Part shown: positions 47,296 through 59,935 of the stretch, one piece after another
Numbering within the stretch: position 1 is the stretch's first letter
Layout of the letters: the number at the start of each line of letters is the position of its first letter
Source of the DNA: Chelonoidis abingdonii
Taxonomy: Eukaryota; Chordata; Testudines; Testudinidae
Direction: 5' to 3'
DNA: 64,000 bases
Assembly (NCBI RefSeq): GCF_003597395.2
Contig: NC_133774.1
Span: 34,180,155-34,244,154 of the forward strand
Position numbers and translations under genes: made by a program
The notes under the pieces: model-generated
What the model was told of the DNA's origin: nothing
Database searches by the model: none
What the model saw: only the letters and a program-made list of their open reading frames with translations

Positions 47296-47419
47296 AATTC
47301 TAGAGGGGCTCTTCAGTTGAAAGAGTAATCTGGAGAGTCAGCCCACCTAATCAAAAACATCCGACTCTGCTTCATACAGTGTGGGGAACTGAAGAACTGC
47401 ATCACTACTAAAATTATGG
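47296..47419 (+). repeat. DIRS right inverted terminal repeat
   Basis: 'gactctgcttcatacagtgt' and 'gaagaactgcatcactacta' are the inverse of the left terminus. Confidence 0.85.
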
Positions 47420-50400
47420 CCCCCCGCCAGCACCCCCACAATGAAAAGTGACATGTACAATATTATTTGCTATTTCCCCAATCTAAATATAGATATACTG
47501 CAATTAATACAATATAGTGAAATACTGCAGTGTAATAAATGACATTTTAAATGTCATCCATTCCCCTTCTGGTCGCACCTGTTACCCAATTTAGCAATGC
47601 TCAACAGAGACCTGCAGAACAGTGTCTCCACCATTTTCCAGGGAATACATAATTAGAGCAATCAACTTCTGCTGTGTACTCCTGCTGCTGCCTTCAAGAT
47701 TATGGCAAGCACATGTGTACATCATCAACCAGAGACTGCCTGGCTCTTGGAATCATCTACCAGAATTTAGAATAATTTCTTATTTTATTATTTCTATGGT
47801 TTTTGAAGACATATTTAAGAAAGAAATCATAACCACATTATGATCATGACCAGTTGCCTGCTAATGCAATTTCTACAGCTGTCAAAGACACATTTAAGAA
47901 AGAGCAAAAGAAAGAATCCTTACAATACATTTTTACATACAACAGATTTTTGTGGGGGTGGGGGTTGTTAACTAGGGGCAGTTTGCTTCCATAATAAATC
48001 CTCAAACTAAAATATTCCATGATCTGTCTCATTTAGTTTTTAGAATGAACTTTCTCTCCTACAATTATTTTCACTAATGCAGCATCTTTTTGGGGGAGAT
48101 TTTCAAAGGTGCAAAGGGCAGTTAGTGCCCACAACCCATTGAAAATCAAATTGAGACCCGTTCATTTTTTTGAAAATGTCCTTAGACAATTTAACACTTC
48201 AAAACCAGTCAGGATGTTATAACGCTAATCCAGTCTCAAACTATTTTAAATCTTCGTTCAGTCTTGCATAAAGGTGCTGAATTTGTTTTAATATTAAAAT
48301 CCCAGTAAGTGCTGCTGTAGAGATATTGTCCAAAAAAAGGCTCAAGAACTTTCAGCATATGCTGCATTGATAACAGGTTGTCCAGGTGACAGGATTGTTA
48401 CAATTCAATGAATCCCAGAATAAGTTCCAGTTTCAATCTCAGAAGCAAAAGTTACCAACCAGTCATTGTGTTACATATCCTACTGTGACCCACAGAGGCT
48501 GTGAATCTGTTACAGCTCTTAAGTACGCAGGCTTTCTCTGTAGAGCAAGCTATAGAAACGTATCCATTGGCACTTCTGAGTTCTCCAATTCAATTCCTAC
48601 TGTTAGTCAAGTTAGCGATCTTTATATAGTGGCACCTAACATTAGGCTGATTGAGGAAGGAAGAGCCTTGCTTCCATGTGGGCTCCAAGTCTGAGGAGAG
48701 TCTTGCTCTTGTAGGCGATGACCTAGATGGAGAGGCTAATGTAGGAGCTGGGAGGGCTTTGACCCCTTCTGGAGTGGTGGGTCAGACACTCTGTTCAGAA
48801 ACATCCTGTAACAGGCTTACCTCAAAGCAGATAATTGTTGTAGTATCTCGAGAGATCAGTTGCATCTGCAGTTGGCCAGTTTCTCCTAAATTCAGCCACA
48901 CCATCTGATGTGTACAATTATTCCTAATCATCATATTGGATCACTCTGAATGCATTTATTACTTTTATTTACTCTAAGACTTTGGTTCTGCAAGTCTTTG
49001 CACAGAGCATTGGAGGGGTGTACAAGGCTATGCATTCCAGCAGAACAAAAAGTGCACGTATATGGGCAGCACAAGTCAGATTAAATGTCAGATGTAGTTC
49101 TTCAAAGAGTGGTAATAAATCCCATGGGTACTTGTTTCCTTACTTGTGTGCAAAGGATAGAGAAAGGGTGGAATTTTGGCACAGAGCATGGATAAGTCTG
49201 AGGGGACCTGAGCTGAAGCAGGATCTTAATCATGCTAATGAGTTTCTTAGTGGTCTATTCCCTTCTATAGCCTTACTTGAGCTATGAGGCAGGATTAATT
49301 TGATACTTGGATAGCAGCATTCTTGTGAATGTTCCCTGTCACATTCATTACATATTTTTATTTTGCATTTATATCTACAATCCTCTGCATCTGCACTGGG
49401 TAGAATCAAGTCCTAGCAAACTGATTCATGATGATGCCAGGATTCACGTTAGGTACATTTACACTCAAGCATCAAGATTAGTTGTGAAGGTGTCAGAATT
49501 TGTCACTGGGTATTGATCTGAGAAAATAGGTTTAAGTTCAGTTTAGTTCAAGGTCTGACTGAAGTTTTTCTACTGTGCTTACTTTATCTGAACCAGTCAA
49601 CCCTGCAACAGTTTTGGTTAGACATAAAATCATTCATTTAATGGTCACATAACAATAAGCAATGCAACCTACTGTTTGCCAAGAATAATTTATTATACAA
49701 ATGTTAGATATTTAAAGACACAGTTATAAGATAATTTATTATAGTACAAGAGCCTTTATTCCTATTGGCCTTCTCATGCGTCATCCACATGAATAGCTAT
49801 TCACCACACACTCTTTCACACCGACTTTTTCTTTAATTCACATAATTGTATTCACCCCAGGATGTACATCTGCTGTTTACTTATTCTGAAGTTGAGTTGA
49901 ATATAACTTATTTACATGAGCAACTGAATGGGGTATTCTTCTGGGGATTGGGGAGAAAAAAACCACAACAGTTATTGTTGTGGGGAAAGTTTGCTTGAGA
50001 TTAATTTACCATGAATAAATGCTTCAAGCTCTACAGGTGTCTAACATGCTGTAGAATACCTAGACAGGTTGCAAGATCTATCACCCACTCCACATTTTGA
50101 CTGCAGTGAACTGTGTGAAGTATTATTTTTAATGGCATAGAGTGAGTTAACTTTCAACAGCTTTCCAACTAAGTCAAATGATAATTGACATAGAAATGTA
50201 ATTGAATGTAGAATTCAAGACCTTTTGAGTTTTGTGGAATACTATCTAAAACAAATCTCCAACTTGCCTCAGGTGTGGTGATATGATGTTATGAACTGTT
50301 TATGAACACAGAAAATTCTTCAGTAGCTGTTTCAAAATGCAACAGTTCTTGATAAAAAGTACTTGATGTGCTTTTGTAGCTTGATGCTCATGTCTCTATT

Positions 50401-50930
50401 TTCTTTAAATTTGTCTTTGGAGACAGCAGCCAGGTTGCTCTCATCCAAATTCAGATCCAGATCCAGATCCAAACATTGGGTGAATTGTGGTGAGTCACAT
50501 CAGGGGTTGCAGACCAATTTTGATATAGCCCTTTTGAAGAGGCCAGCCCCAACTCAAGCTGCAGGGATTAAATTCTGGCTCTGTTGAAGTCAGTGGCAAA
50601 TTTTCCAGAAGTCTTAACAGGTCCAGGATTTCATTCCACAATTGCCTTTTGGTTTGGTTTTTGTTTGCCTGAAGGTGCCCCAGTATGAACAGATTTATCC
50701 TTTGAAAAGAAAAGTCATAAAAGCTATACTTATAACATACATCAACCTTTATAAGAGCAGGGACATATTAAATCATAGTCACAATAGACACATGCTCTGG
50801 CCCCAAGTCATGTGGGGATGATTTCAAAGTTTGAGCTTTTATTTAAAACAGAAAATTATATTTCTAGCCTTCATAAATTCAAAGAAAGCTTGAAAATGTT
50901 ATCCAAATATAACTAATTTGGTGATGTCTA
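47420..50930. other. Unassigned DNA
   Basis: No supported gene. A three-fold agatcc word occurs near 50450-50475. A palindromic repeat remnant is possible at 50570-50640 ('gttgaagtcagtggcaaatt'). Confidence 0.4.
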
Positions 50931-50951
50931 CCTGATGTCTTCTGTCTGCAG

Positions 50952-51027
50952 ACAGCCTCCAGCAGAAGGGCAAGCAATAGTCATTACAGCTCAGGAGGAA
51001 GTGGACTCATACCTACCACTGGAATAG
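50952..51027 (+). CDS. Possible terminal coding exon (weak)
   Basis: A pyrimidine-rich 'gatgtcttctgtctgcag' acceptor precedes this stretch. One frame (from 50953) stays open for 24 codons, contains GQAIVITAQEEVDSYLPLE and ends with TAG at 51025-51027. The composition resembles a real C-terminal tail. The product is not recognised and no upstream exon was found in the window. It could be chance: such a short open stretch is common. Confidence 0.2.
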
Positions 51028-54000
51028 ATTAGGCCCTTTGCTTTGGGGATGGATATCTACCACAGTTCTGAAGATGCAGAATGGGTGGGGAATCCTAACA
51101 CTGCCAGAACTCTGGAGATAACATCCTGTTGCTGGCTTGTGCAGATCCTACTGCTGGCACTGGAGAAAGAGGAATCAGAGCCATCAGACTCCTGCTGGAG
51201 TGATAGCTGTGGGAATCCGAGCTTGCCTTTATTCACACCTATGTATGAGGGTTTTTAGTGCTGAAATAGACATGCCAGGTAACTGGACTTTATTGTATTT
51301 GCAGATACAAATTACCATCTGACAGTATTTGACCAAATTATTTTTTTCACCCATACCATGAATCTAAATCGAATGCATAATTTAGTACTTCTTTTCAGAA
51401 CAAATAGCCTGGAAAAACTGCATGCACAATTGATGATAATTTGAGTGTGCAACCAGTGCTTGGAGATTATTAACATATTCCTTCTATCTAAAGTCTTTGT
51501 GAACATTCAAAATGTGCTTTCCAGAAATTGTTCAAGTACACGACACCAAAACACCAGCATCAATAATTTTAACCGCAATGGTAGCTTGTGTCACTGAAAG
51601 CTGAAACATGAAGAGTTCCAAACATCTAATGCTACATATGAAAGGTAATGCAGAAACTCCAGAAAATAGACAAGCAGCATGAACACCAAATTGCTACACA
51701 TTGTATGCAACTGAGAATGAAATGCAAGGAGAGATCACAATCAGCCTGTTGTGGAGTGAATGTTATATAAAGCACTGAATTCACAGTTCAATTGCATATT
51801 GGATTTTGAGAACATTTTAAGAAAGTGAAACTAACTTATTACTGTGAAAGGTTGTAATTTATTTTGTAATTTGTAAGTATTACTACAAAATTCTATTAAT
51901 TACTTTCCGGTATAAAAATTTCAGATAAAGAACTTAACCTACAAGTAACCCAAGCTAACAAATAATTTACATATAATATACATATGTAACTGGCTACTGT
52001 GACACTACCTGATTACACATATATAGTTAATTGGATATAGTTATCAAGTAAGATAACTAAACTATCAATGACCTTTTTCCCTCTAATCTCCATATGATAA
52101 TATTAAAAGTTCAAAGATACTGTTCATGGAAATGTGTATTTAATACAAATATTATCAGATATGATTTATTTAGCACCACAAATGTGTGTATATGCTTCAC
52201 AACTATAGAATGCATGTTTCTTGGTTACTCAGTTTCACACATAAGGAGGCACACATATTTTAGGCTAACACCTAGTAGGTAACATTTGAAAATGGATACC
52301 CCATAATGGTAGCTTAAAATATATATATACAAGCAGGCTATAGGGATGTAAATGGATTAATAGATGCATGTTTATGAGGAAAACTGGTATAAAAATTTAA
52401 TCTGAATGTTTCCCTGAATTCAATTGAAATCTGCAAAAATATAATATATGGGGATGTTGATGGAAGCTAAACTACAAGTGAGCACAGAAATTAAAAGAGG
52501 CCCCTTAAAAGGAACAAAATTATTTAACAGTCCTGTTTTCCTGTGAGAGCAAAAGCATCATACCATTCTCTTAATTAAAATCTTTAAGATGAAGAGGATT
52601 TTGCAGTGGAAGGAAAAGATGCAAGAAGTTATTTTATTAAATTGTTTATAATTGTGTTTTCTGCATGCTAAACAAGAAAACACACATAATAGCATGAAGC
52701 CTTGTTAAACAAATAACTGATAAATCAATGAAACTGCTAAAAGAATAAATTCTCTATGAACCAAGGATATGTATTTAATAGTACAGTTTTGTAGAGTGTG
52801 CATTTCAGCACTGATGCATTACATAAGAGGATTTGACAAGATTACAATTTGTATTAATAATGGAAATTCTTTACAAGAATTAACCTTCAGACTATAAAGA
52901 ATGATAGATATTCAAATATTCTCAAATGAGTATTTGAATTGAAAATTTCTATTCATTCTTGCCCCCAATAGAACTTCCATCCTGCATTCCAATGTGTCAT
53001 ACACACAATTGAATTCTTAACAGCTGTCACTCAAAGGAGCTGTACAAGACCATTTGAAAGTAATATTTTGCTCTGTGTGACATCTCATTTTTCCCCTCAG
53101 AAATCATATTTTTTTTACACACCTAGTAGTCTTCCTAACAGGAAACCAGCTCTGCCTGTCATTTTGATTGGGGAGGAACCTTGTTTTCCAGGTCACTGGC
53201 TTGAGTCCTGGAGACAAGATATTCATGAGGGACCTGTGTGGGGAATTTACATCTCAGTGCAGAGTTTTCCTCTCCATTTGTCATCATGCCAGGTCAGTGA
53301 GCTGCTCTCTTGTCAGAGGGAAGATAATGCCTGCTGCATTGCCTCCTGCTTATTACACACTCAGTGCATCTGACCTTCTTGTGAGACCCCCAAAGCATTC
53401 TGATTTTTGGCATCCCTCATATCCCAACTCAAGCCCCATTTTAAAATGAACCCTGCAATCTAAAATGTGTCTTTGGGAAACACTACTTTTTTCAACTACT
53501 TCTGTAGCACTATGGAGGATTTCGTTTTATTTTTCATTATTCTATAAGAGTACACCATCCACTCACTTACATTTTGGGAGAAAAACAGATTATTACTTGT
53601 TAAACACTAACACTGTCTTTATCAAATAATTACTAGAACTAATAAATAACCAGTATTTCCAATTATTGGTCTATTTTTACTATCTCTACTATAGTTTAGA
53701 AAAGACAATGGCAAACATTTTTTCTGAGCAAGCTAATATTTGAGAAATACACATCAAGTATTCTTTAGGATTTTAACAACCCATTATGTCATTACAAACT
53801 CATTAAATGTACGGCATATAGAATGGTAACAGCTGTTTTAGACTTCATTCTTTAACGGCCTTATTCAATGCCAATTGAAGACAGTGGAATATCCATATAT
53901 CATGCGAATTAGTATACATATTACAGCAATACTGTATTATGCGATTGAAGCTTGTGTGAGCACTTGTAGATTACAAAATCATGGTTATATACAGCAAAAA

Positions 54001-55130
54001 TTAATTCTAGACTCAAGAGTCTACACTACATGAAAGAAAGATCTGTGATTGGAAGGGGTTTATCTGTGTAAATATACAATAATTTGTTCATTGGCTTGTT
54101 CCTGGAGTGAAACTAAATAAGATGTTTACTAGTTTGGGATTCTTGTTTATATGTTTGATAGCGCTAATTGCAGCATTTTCATCAAAGTGTTTAAGACAAA
54201 AAAAGAAGTTTTCCTGCAAAAATATTTATGAAATTATTTTCAGCCATCCTTAGCTTTTATAAATCAGGTTGGTTGGTTTGCTTTTTGCTTTTTATTTTAT
54301 TTTCTAATTTTATGATGGAAATCTTCATGGCCATATTGCTTATAAGGTAATTAACAACTGTAGTTTCATTAATTGGAAAATATAATGGTTTAACATTCCT
54401 GTTGATATTATGTCTCCACTGTAACAGCAACACAATTTGCAACTGACATTTTAGCTGTATAATGCCATGAATTGGAAATTCACAAGCAAAAAAAGTTAGG
54501 TTTTTCTGCTATTTGGGGTATTTTTTTTATATATACCCCAATGGGATAAACATATAGATGAGGCAAAGAAGAAAACCTTAAGCTCTTGGAGTTTTCAATG
54601 GTAAAGCCTGTACCCAAGTATTATCTGGTATGGAAATGTAGGGTTGGAAGAATCTTGGTGAGTTAGAGGTTGTGTAAAACAAATGTTTAAAGGGAATGCT
54701 TAGCTCCCCAAATTATATCCCAGCTACTTTATTTAAGGCAGAGGTAAGGTAATGTGCTATAAAAGATTTGGTTTTGGCTGAAATATTTAATTATTGGCAG
54801 CGCCTTCCAAGGTTATGTCTGGAAGAACAACTCAACAAGATACATTCTTTTAAGTTCTCTTAGCTTTTGCGAGTTCACCATTCCCTCCATGCTTTGGGCT
54901 TTTCCAAACCTGACATGGTAAGGACTGTAGGCAAAAGTGTGGAAACCTTAATTAATCTCGGAGCAGAAGATACCTGCAAACAATGAAATATGGCAGTTCA
55001 TATAACAAATATATCCTTAGCTTTCTCACTTAAAGAATATCCACAATTATGAGAAATATTTGGATATTTTGAACAACAGTATGTTAAGAAGGGCCTTCAC
55101 AATCTCCGTTTCCAAAATATGCAGACAGCG
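51028..55130. other. Unassigned AT-rich DNA
   Basis: No gene or bounded repeat is supported. The block 53060-53450 is less AT-rich with overlapping short frames, but has no splice pattern or recognised domain. Confidence 0.4.
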
Positions 55131-55189
55131 CATTTCAGTGATGCTCAAACTTTTTCATGGTCGCCCTCCTCCCTCCTCCACTGGGGCTG

Positions 55190-55700
55190 GGGCTGGGAAT
55201 AGAGTTCCCAGGTGTCCAGATTTCAACCGGAACTCCCAGATGAAAAAGGAACCCCCAAGCCATTAAAAGTCTGGTCAGTGCTGAGGTGGCTCTGCATGGC
55301 TCCCGAGAAGCGGCAACACGTCCCTCGGCTCCTAGGCAGAGGCGTGACCATGGGGGCTCTGCATGCTGCCCCCACTTGCAGGCACTGGCCCCGCAGCTCC
55401 CATTGGCCATGCCTCTGCCTAGGAGTTGAGGGACTGGTCACTGCTTCCCAGGAGCCACCCAATCTAAGTGCATCCAGCTGGCGCCCATACCCCTCACCCT
55501 CTCCTCATCCTCTCCCCTGCAGCCTCTCCTCATCCTCTCCTCTGCACCCCCAACCGTCTGCTCCAGCCTGGTGAAAATGAGCAAGTGAGTGAGGGTGGGG
55601 AGAGTGAGTAACAGAGGGAGAGAGGATGGAGTGATTGGGGTGCAAGGCCTCAGGGAAGGGACAGGGCAGAGGCAGAACCTCAGGATGGAGCAAGGGTGTT
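55190..55700. repeat. GC-rich interspersed repeat
   Basis: The segment begins 'gagttcccaggtgtccag' and contains 'cagctcccattggcca', with a partly mirrored 'tcctaggcagaggcgtgac' / 'gcctctgcctaggagt' pair. I recognise it as a GC-rich turtle-type repeat. It resembles a CpG island only because of its origin. Confidence 0.5.
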
Positions 55701-55864
55701 CAGTTTTGTATGTTTAGATATTAAAGATATAACTGATTTTTATGGAAGTATTAATAATGAGTTTTTAGATTGGTTTTTAAAACCTGTATTTGTTTTTGTA
55801 CTTGTCTATAATTTATTGTATTATTCTCAATGACCTACAGCTTGGACACTCAATTATTAAACTT

Positions 55865-56619
55865 CTAAAGTTAAGAGTAACTCCTCACTTAAAGTCATCC
55901 TGGTTAATGTTGTTACGCTGCTGATCATTTAGGGAATATGCTCATTTTAAGTTGTGTAATGCTCCCTTCTAATGTCTTTTGGCAGCTGCCTGCTTTGTCT
56001 ATTGCTTGCAGGAAGAGAAGCCCATTGCAGTAAGCTGTTGGGGGCTTGGAACCAGGGTCGACCGGTAGTCCCCCTATCAGCTCCCTCATCAGCTCCCTGC
56101 TCCCCTAAGTTCCCTGTGCTGCAGCTGCCCAGCAGGCTAGCAATTGCAGGTGTCCCTCCCCCAACTGCCATGTGCTGCTCCTGTCCTCTGCGTTGGAGCT
56201 GCTCCCCGAGACTCCTGCTTGCTGTGCGGGGAAAGGGAAGGAAGAAGGGGGCTAATGTCAGGGTGTCCCCCCTGCTCCTGCACCTCGCTTACCCCATCTT
56301 CCATAAAGCAGGGGGGACATGCCAGGGTTCAGGACGGAGGGAGCTTGCAGCAGCTGCGGTCTCAGCAAGCTGATTTAATTAACAAGGCAGTGTATTTAAA
56401 AGGGAAATGCGCATATCTCCCTCATTCCTGCTGCCTTGTAGAGTAAGAGAGTTAACCCTTGATGGCTCAGCCAATTGCTAGTTCATCATTTAGCAGTAAC
56501 GGAAATATCCCACCCTCTGACTCCACCACCTCAACCAAGCTTCACAATCATCATCACTGTGTACCAGTATTAAATTGTTTGTTTAAAACTTATACTGTGT
56601 TTGTGTGTGTGTGTGTGTA
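55865..56619 (+). repeat. Interspersed repeat ending in TG microsatellite
   Basis: The segment runs from 'agagtaactcctcacttaaa' through a GC-rich middle to 'ttaaattgtttgtttaaaac' and 'ttatactgtg', then a (TG)n tract at 56600-56618. I recognise it as a dispersed repeat; its class is uncertain. Confidence 0.45.
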
Positions 56620-56628
56620 TACATAAAA

Positions 56629-56819
56629 CAGGGGTTGGCAACCTCTGGCACATGGCTCGCCAGGGTAAGCACTCTGGCAGGCTGGGCCAGTTTGTTTGCC
56701 TGCCGCGTCTGCAGGTTCGGCCGATCGCAACTCCCACTGGCCATAGTTCACCGCTCCAGGCCAATGGGGGCGGCGGGAAGCCACGGCCAGCACATCCCTC
56801 AGCCTGTTGCCGACCCCTG
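56629..56819. mobile_element. hAT-like element, collapsed palindrome
   Basis: The 191-bp element has ends CAGGGGTTGGCAACCT and, inverted, GTTGCCGACCCCTG, close to those of 16755-17056. The GC-rich interior ('ggttcggccgatcg', 'ctccaggccaatggggg') suggests half of a larger palindromic copy. No matching 8-bp duplication is seen, unlike its relative. Confidence 0.65.
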
Positions 56820-58639
56820 GCCTAGGCCATTGCATGTCAGAGTGTGTTAGGAATGGAAAATTGTCCTGGTAACAAGTGAGACTTCTTACTGACTTTTCAG
56901 AGTTGCTCACACAGGAACACAGAGCACACCAACAGTTGCCTTTCCTTCTCAGAAACCCTTTGAAAATGATCCTTCTGGGCACATGGAGTAGTCTTAGCTA
57001 ATTGAGGGACCAAAAAAAATACTCTATTTCAATCAGAGGATTTACATTATGTTATCAACTGAGACCATGAGGTCTGTCCCCATTTTTGTACAGTGCTGTG
57101 CTGTTTCTACTCCACTGGCTCGTGTGTTCTAGCCAAAGCTTTGCCCATTGCCTTGATCCAATCCACCACATGGTCTTGCCCTAAATAAATTAGAAATGTG
57201 GGGTGAGCAGAGATGGTGTGGAAGGGGAGGTTATTTTCTACTAGTGTACAGCAGTGACATTCTGGAGCAAAGGGCATTCAGAAACGGGATTATGAGCATG
57301 AGGTGATGGAGCATCCACTTCAATCCCTAATATATTGCTCTTTCCATTCTCAGGAATAAACAGGCCAGTGCAGCAGTTCCTTTGAAGCTGTAGTGGGTCT
57401 GGCCTTAGATCTGGCTATTGACTTCAGTGAGTAAAAACTGAATGAAAAAAAACCTCAGGATTTGATTTGTAGTTAATTTGTTTGGAGAACTGTGACTCAT
57501 GTATCAATGTAGTTTATACATTTGTAGTCTTAAAAAATTGAACAAAGATTGTGACTTTTTGGAATCATTACAAAAACATGCAAAAGAGGGGATGGAGATT
57601 ACATCTGTGTGAGTCTCTCCAGTAGAAAAGCTTCAGCTAAAAGAATACCAGTAAGAGGGAATATTTTATGGTAGGAGGAAGAAAAATATAAAAAGGATCT
57701 GTTTAACCTGCTTCTCTATTGCTCTTTCCATCTGTATGTATTTTTCTTGAACCACAGCATGTGACTGACCACAAAAAACAGGCCCAATATTTCATCACAG
57801 CGAATGTCCAACAGCCCATGAAAGGAGAGTGAGGTACACACACCACTGTCTCTAAACTTATTTGTGCCCTGCAAGGGCATAAACCCAAATAGTCCAGTAT
57901 TTGTATTTCCAGAATGTGGATGAATCTCCTTTTGGACTGAGCCAGTGTCTAATGTATAAGAAACAAGTAGGAAAATTAGCTGTCAAGAAGAAATAAAACT
58001 GTATTTTAAAAAGTGAAGAAAGAGCATAGTAGTACTGCAGTAATAGGTACAGTCTCTTTGCAAATCATGGCAACAACAGAGCTATTTCTTTGCATTTTAG
58101 AATGACAGTTCATTGCTTTCTGCTGTTTTATAATTATTTAAAAAGAGCCTGGATAACTTAATCAAGGTATTTCCTCTTTGCTCCCTGGTATACATCAGGC
58201 TGCCTGAGGAGATGACTGACATCCTAAGGTGTCCACAGCATAATCAGGCTTAAGAGCATCTAATATTAAGATTCTGACTAATGATAATCAAACAGAAACA
58301 AAACAATAGAAAGATTCTGTGATTTAAAAAGTGACACAATGCTGCAAGAGCTTTAAATACAGCATGCAGGCAGTTTTTCTATTCTGCCAGTATCACTTAT
58401 TGTGATAGATGATTTATAGCAGATTACTTGTTTGTTCTGTGATTCTTTAAAGAAAATTATTATTAATTAACCCCCACCAATGAAAAACAATTTTAACAGT
58501 GATCACTAAGATTTGTAGGTGATGAATATGGGCATCAGGATGAAACACTTCTTTCTCATTGTGCATCTTTACCTCAACCCTCTTTAATTTATCATTCTGT
58601 AGCAGCCATCATTTACCTTGCTCAGTGTTGCAAACACAT
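56820..58639. other. Unassigned DNA
   Basis: No supported feature. Confidence 0.4.
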
Positions 58640-58790
58640 TGGTCCCCTCCTTAAATCCCTTCATTGGCTTTCCCCTCACTTTTTGCATCCAAGTCAAGCT
58701 TCTGATCCTTATCTGTATAACTCAGCTTCTACCTACAAGCTTGAATTATTAATCCCTAATTACTCCCTGCCCTCATCCACTAGCTGGCAT
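58640..58790 (+). pseudogene. L2-like LINE RT C-terminal remnant
   Basis: The segment contains 'cttcattggctttcccctca', a decayed version of the His-Trp-Leu-Pro box, followed by 'caagtcaagcttctgatcct' in the place of the FKLL segment. Stops are frequent. Confidence 0.5.
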
Positions 58791-59439
58791 CAGTCTATAA
58801 ACAGAAGGGTGCAATGCATGAGGTCCACTTTATAAAGCATTGCCTCATTAAGTTCATGCTTTATAAAGTTAGAATAAGGAGTAGCACCTTCCCATGTACT
58901 GGACTGATACGCTTGATTACATGTACCCGTTCGTGAGTCTGTGCACACTTCTTAAAGTTGCACAAGATGTCTAAGGGATGTTTATAGGACCATTGTCTCA
59001 TTCCTGGTGTAGGGGCAACACAACCTACCTCAGTTCTGAAATTTACTTTAAGATGCCAAGATGCCCAAAATACCTCCTGCCAGTTTGACTGTACATATGT
59101 AAAATATCATTTTCCAATGTTGACTAATTCAGTATTTTCAAAATCAGTTTTCACAAGAGCACCTTAGACACTTCCCAAAGAGGGCTATGTCCATGCCAGA
59201 CTTCAGTTTGCCATTCCTAGCAGTTTTGACTGTAGAGCTTTTCAAGAAAAGGTAGCAAGAGCTATTTTGTAATGGGCAAAGTGTTCCCCCTCCCCCACTC
59301 TCCTCTAACTAAAAAAATAGCTGAACCATTGGGTTCAAAGTTAAATAATAAGCTTCAAGCCAAATTCACCAATCTGGAAAACTTTAGCATCAACTTTAAA
59401 CAGGAGTTTAGAATGAAAATAACCGTCTTTAGCATTACA
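58791..59439. other. Unassigned DNA
   Basis: No supported feature. Confidence 0.4.
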
Positions 59440-59935
59440 TGAGAACAGCCATAGTAGGTCAGACAAATGGCTCATCTAGCCCAGTATCCTGTCTTCTGAC
59501 AGTGGTTAGTGCCAGATGCTTCAGAGGGAATGAACAGAACAGGGCAATTATTGAGTGATCCATCCTCTGACCAGTCCCAGCTCCTGACAGTTGGGGGTTT
59601 AGGGACAACCAGAGCATGCAGTTACATACTTGACCATCTTGGCTAATAGCCATTTATGGACCAGTTATTCCCTTTCTCCACACCATTATATATCATATTC
59701 CTCCCCCTTAGCAGTCTTTCCTAAAATGAACAGTTCGTCTTTTTAATCGCTCCTCATATGGAAGCTGTTCCATAACTCCGCTCATTTTTGTTGCTCTTAT
59801 TTTCACCTTTTCCAATTCTAATATCTTTTTTGAGATGGGGTGGCCATAATGGCACACATCATTCCAGGTGTGGACATACCATGGCTTTATATAGTAGGAT
59901 TATGATATTTTCTGTATTTTCCAGAAGTACATGTA
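59440..59935 (-). repeat. CR1 LINE 3' region (minus strand)
   Basis: The segment carries 'ggctcatctagcccagtatc', 'ctgtcttctgacagtggtta', 'ttggctaatagccatttatg' and 'tttttgagatggggtggcca', in the order of a chelonian CR1 subfamily read on the opposite strand. It is a longer copy than those at 2886 and 27946 and a different subfamily. Confidence 0.88.

Larger units (their letters stand above)
41104..47419 (-). mobile_element. DIRS-like retrotransposon, degraded, nested
   Basis: The element is about 6.3 kb, bounded by inverted terminal repeats, with no visible target duplication, as expected for integration by a tyrosine recombinase. On the minus strand, in order, are a Gag-like region (46.6-45.3 kb), RT (45.0-44.6 kb), RNase H and C-terminal pieces (44.4-42.3 kb) and a recombinase remnant (42.3-41.6 kb). 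All frames carry stops or shifts. Two TG...CA elements are inserted in it (42573-43429 and 43557-44014). Without them the element would be about 5 kb, a usual DIRS length. Confidence 0.85.

Noticed and set aside
51043..51258. 71-codon frame just after the possible exon
   Set aside because: It starts in a different frame from the upstream stretch, has no splice signal, and its composition is unremarkable.
55135..56373. CpG-island promoter with overlapping GC-rich reading frames
   Set aside because: The segments are recognisable repeats and frames occur on both strands, as GC-rich DNA gives by chance.
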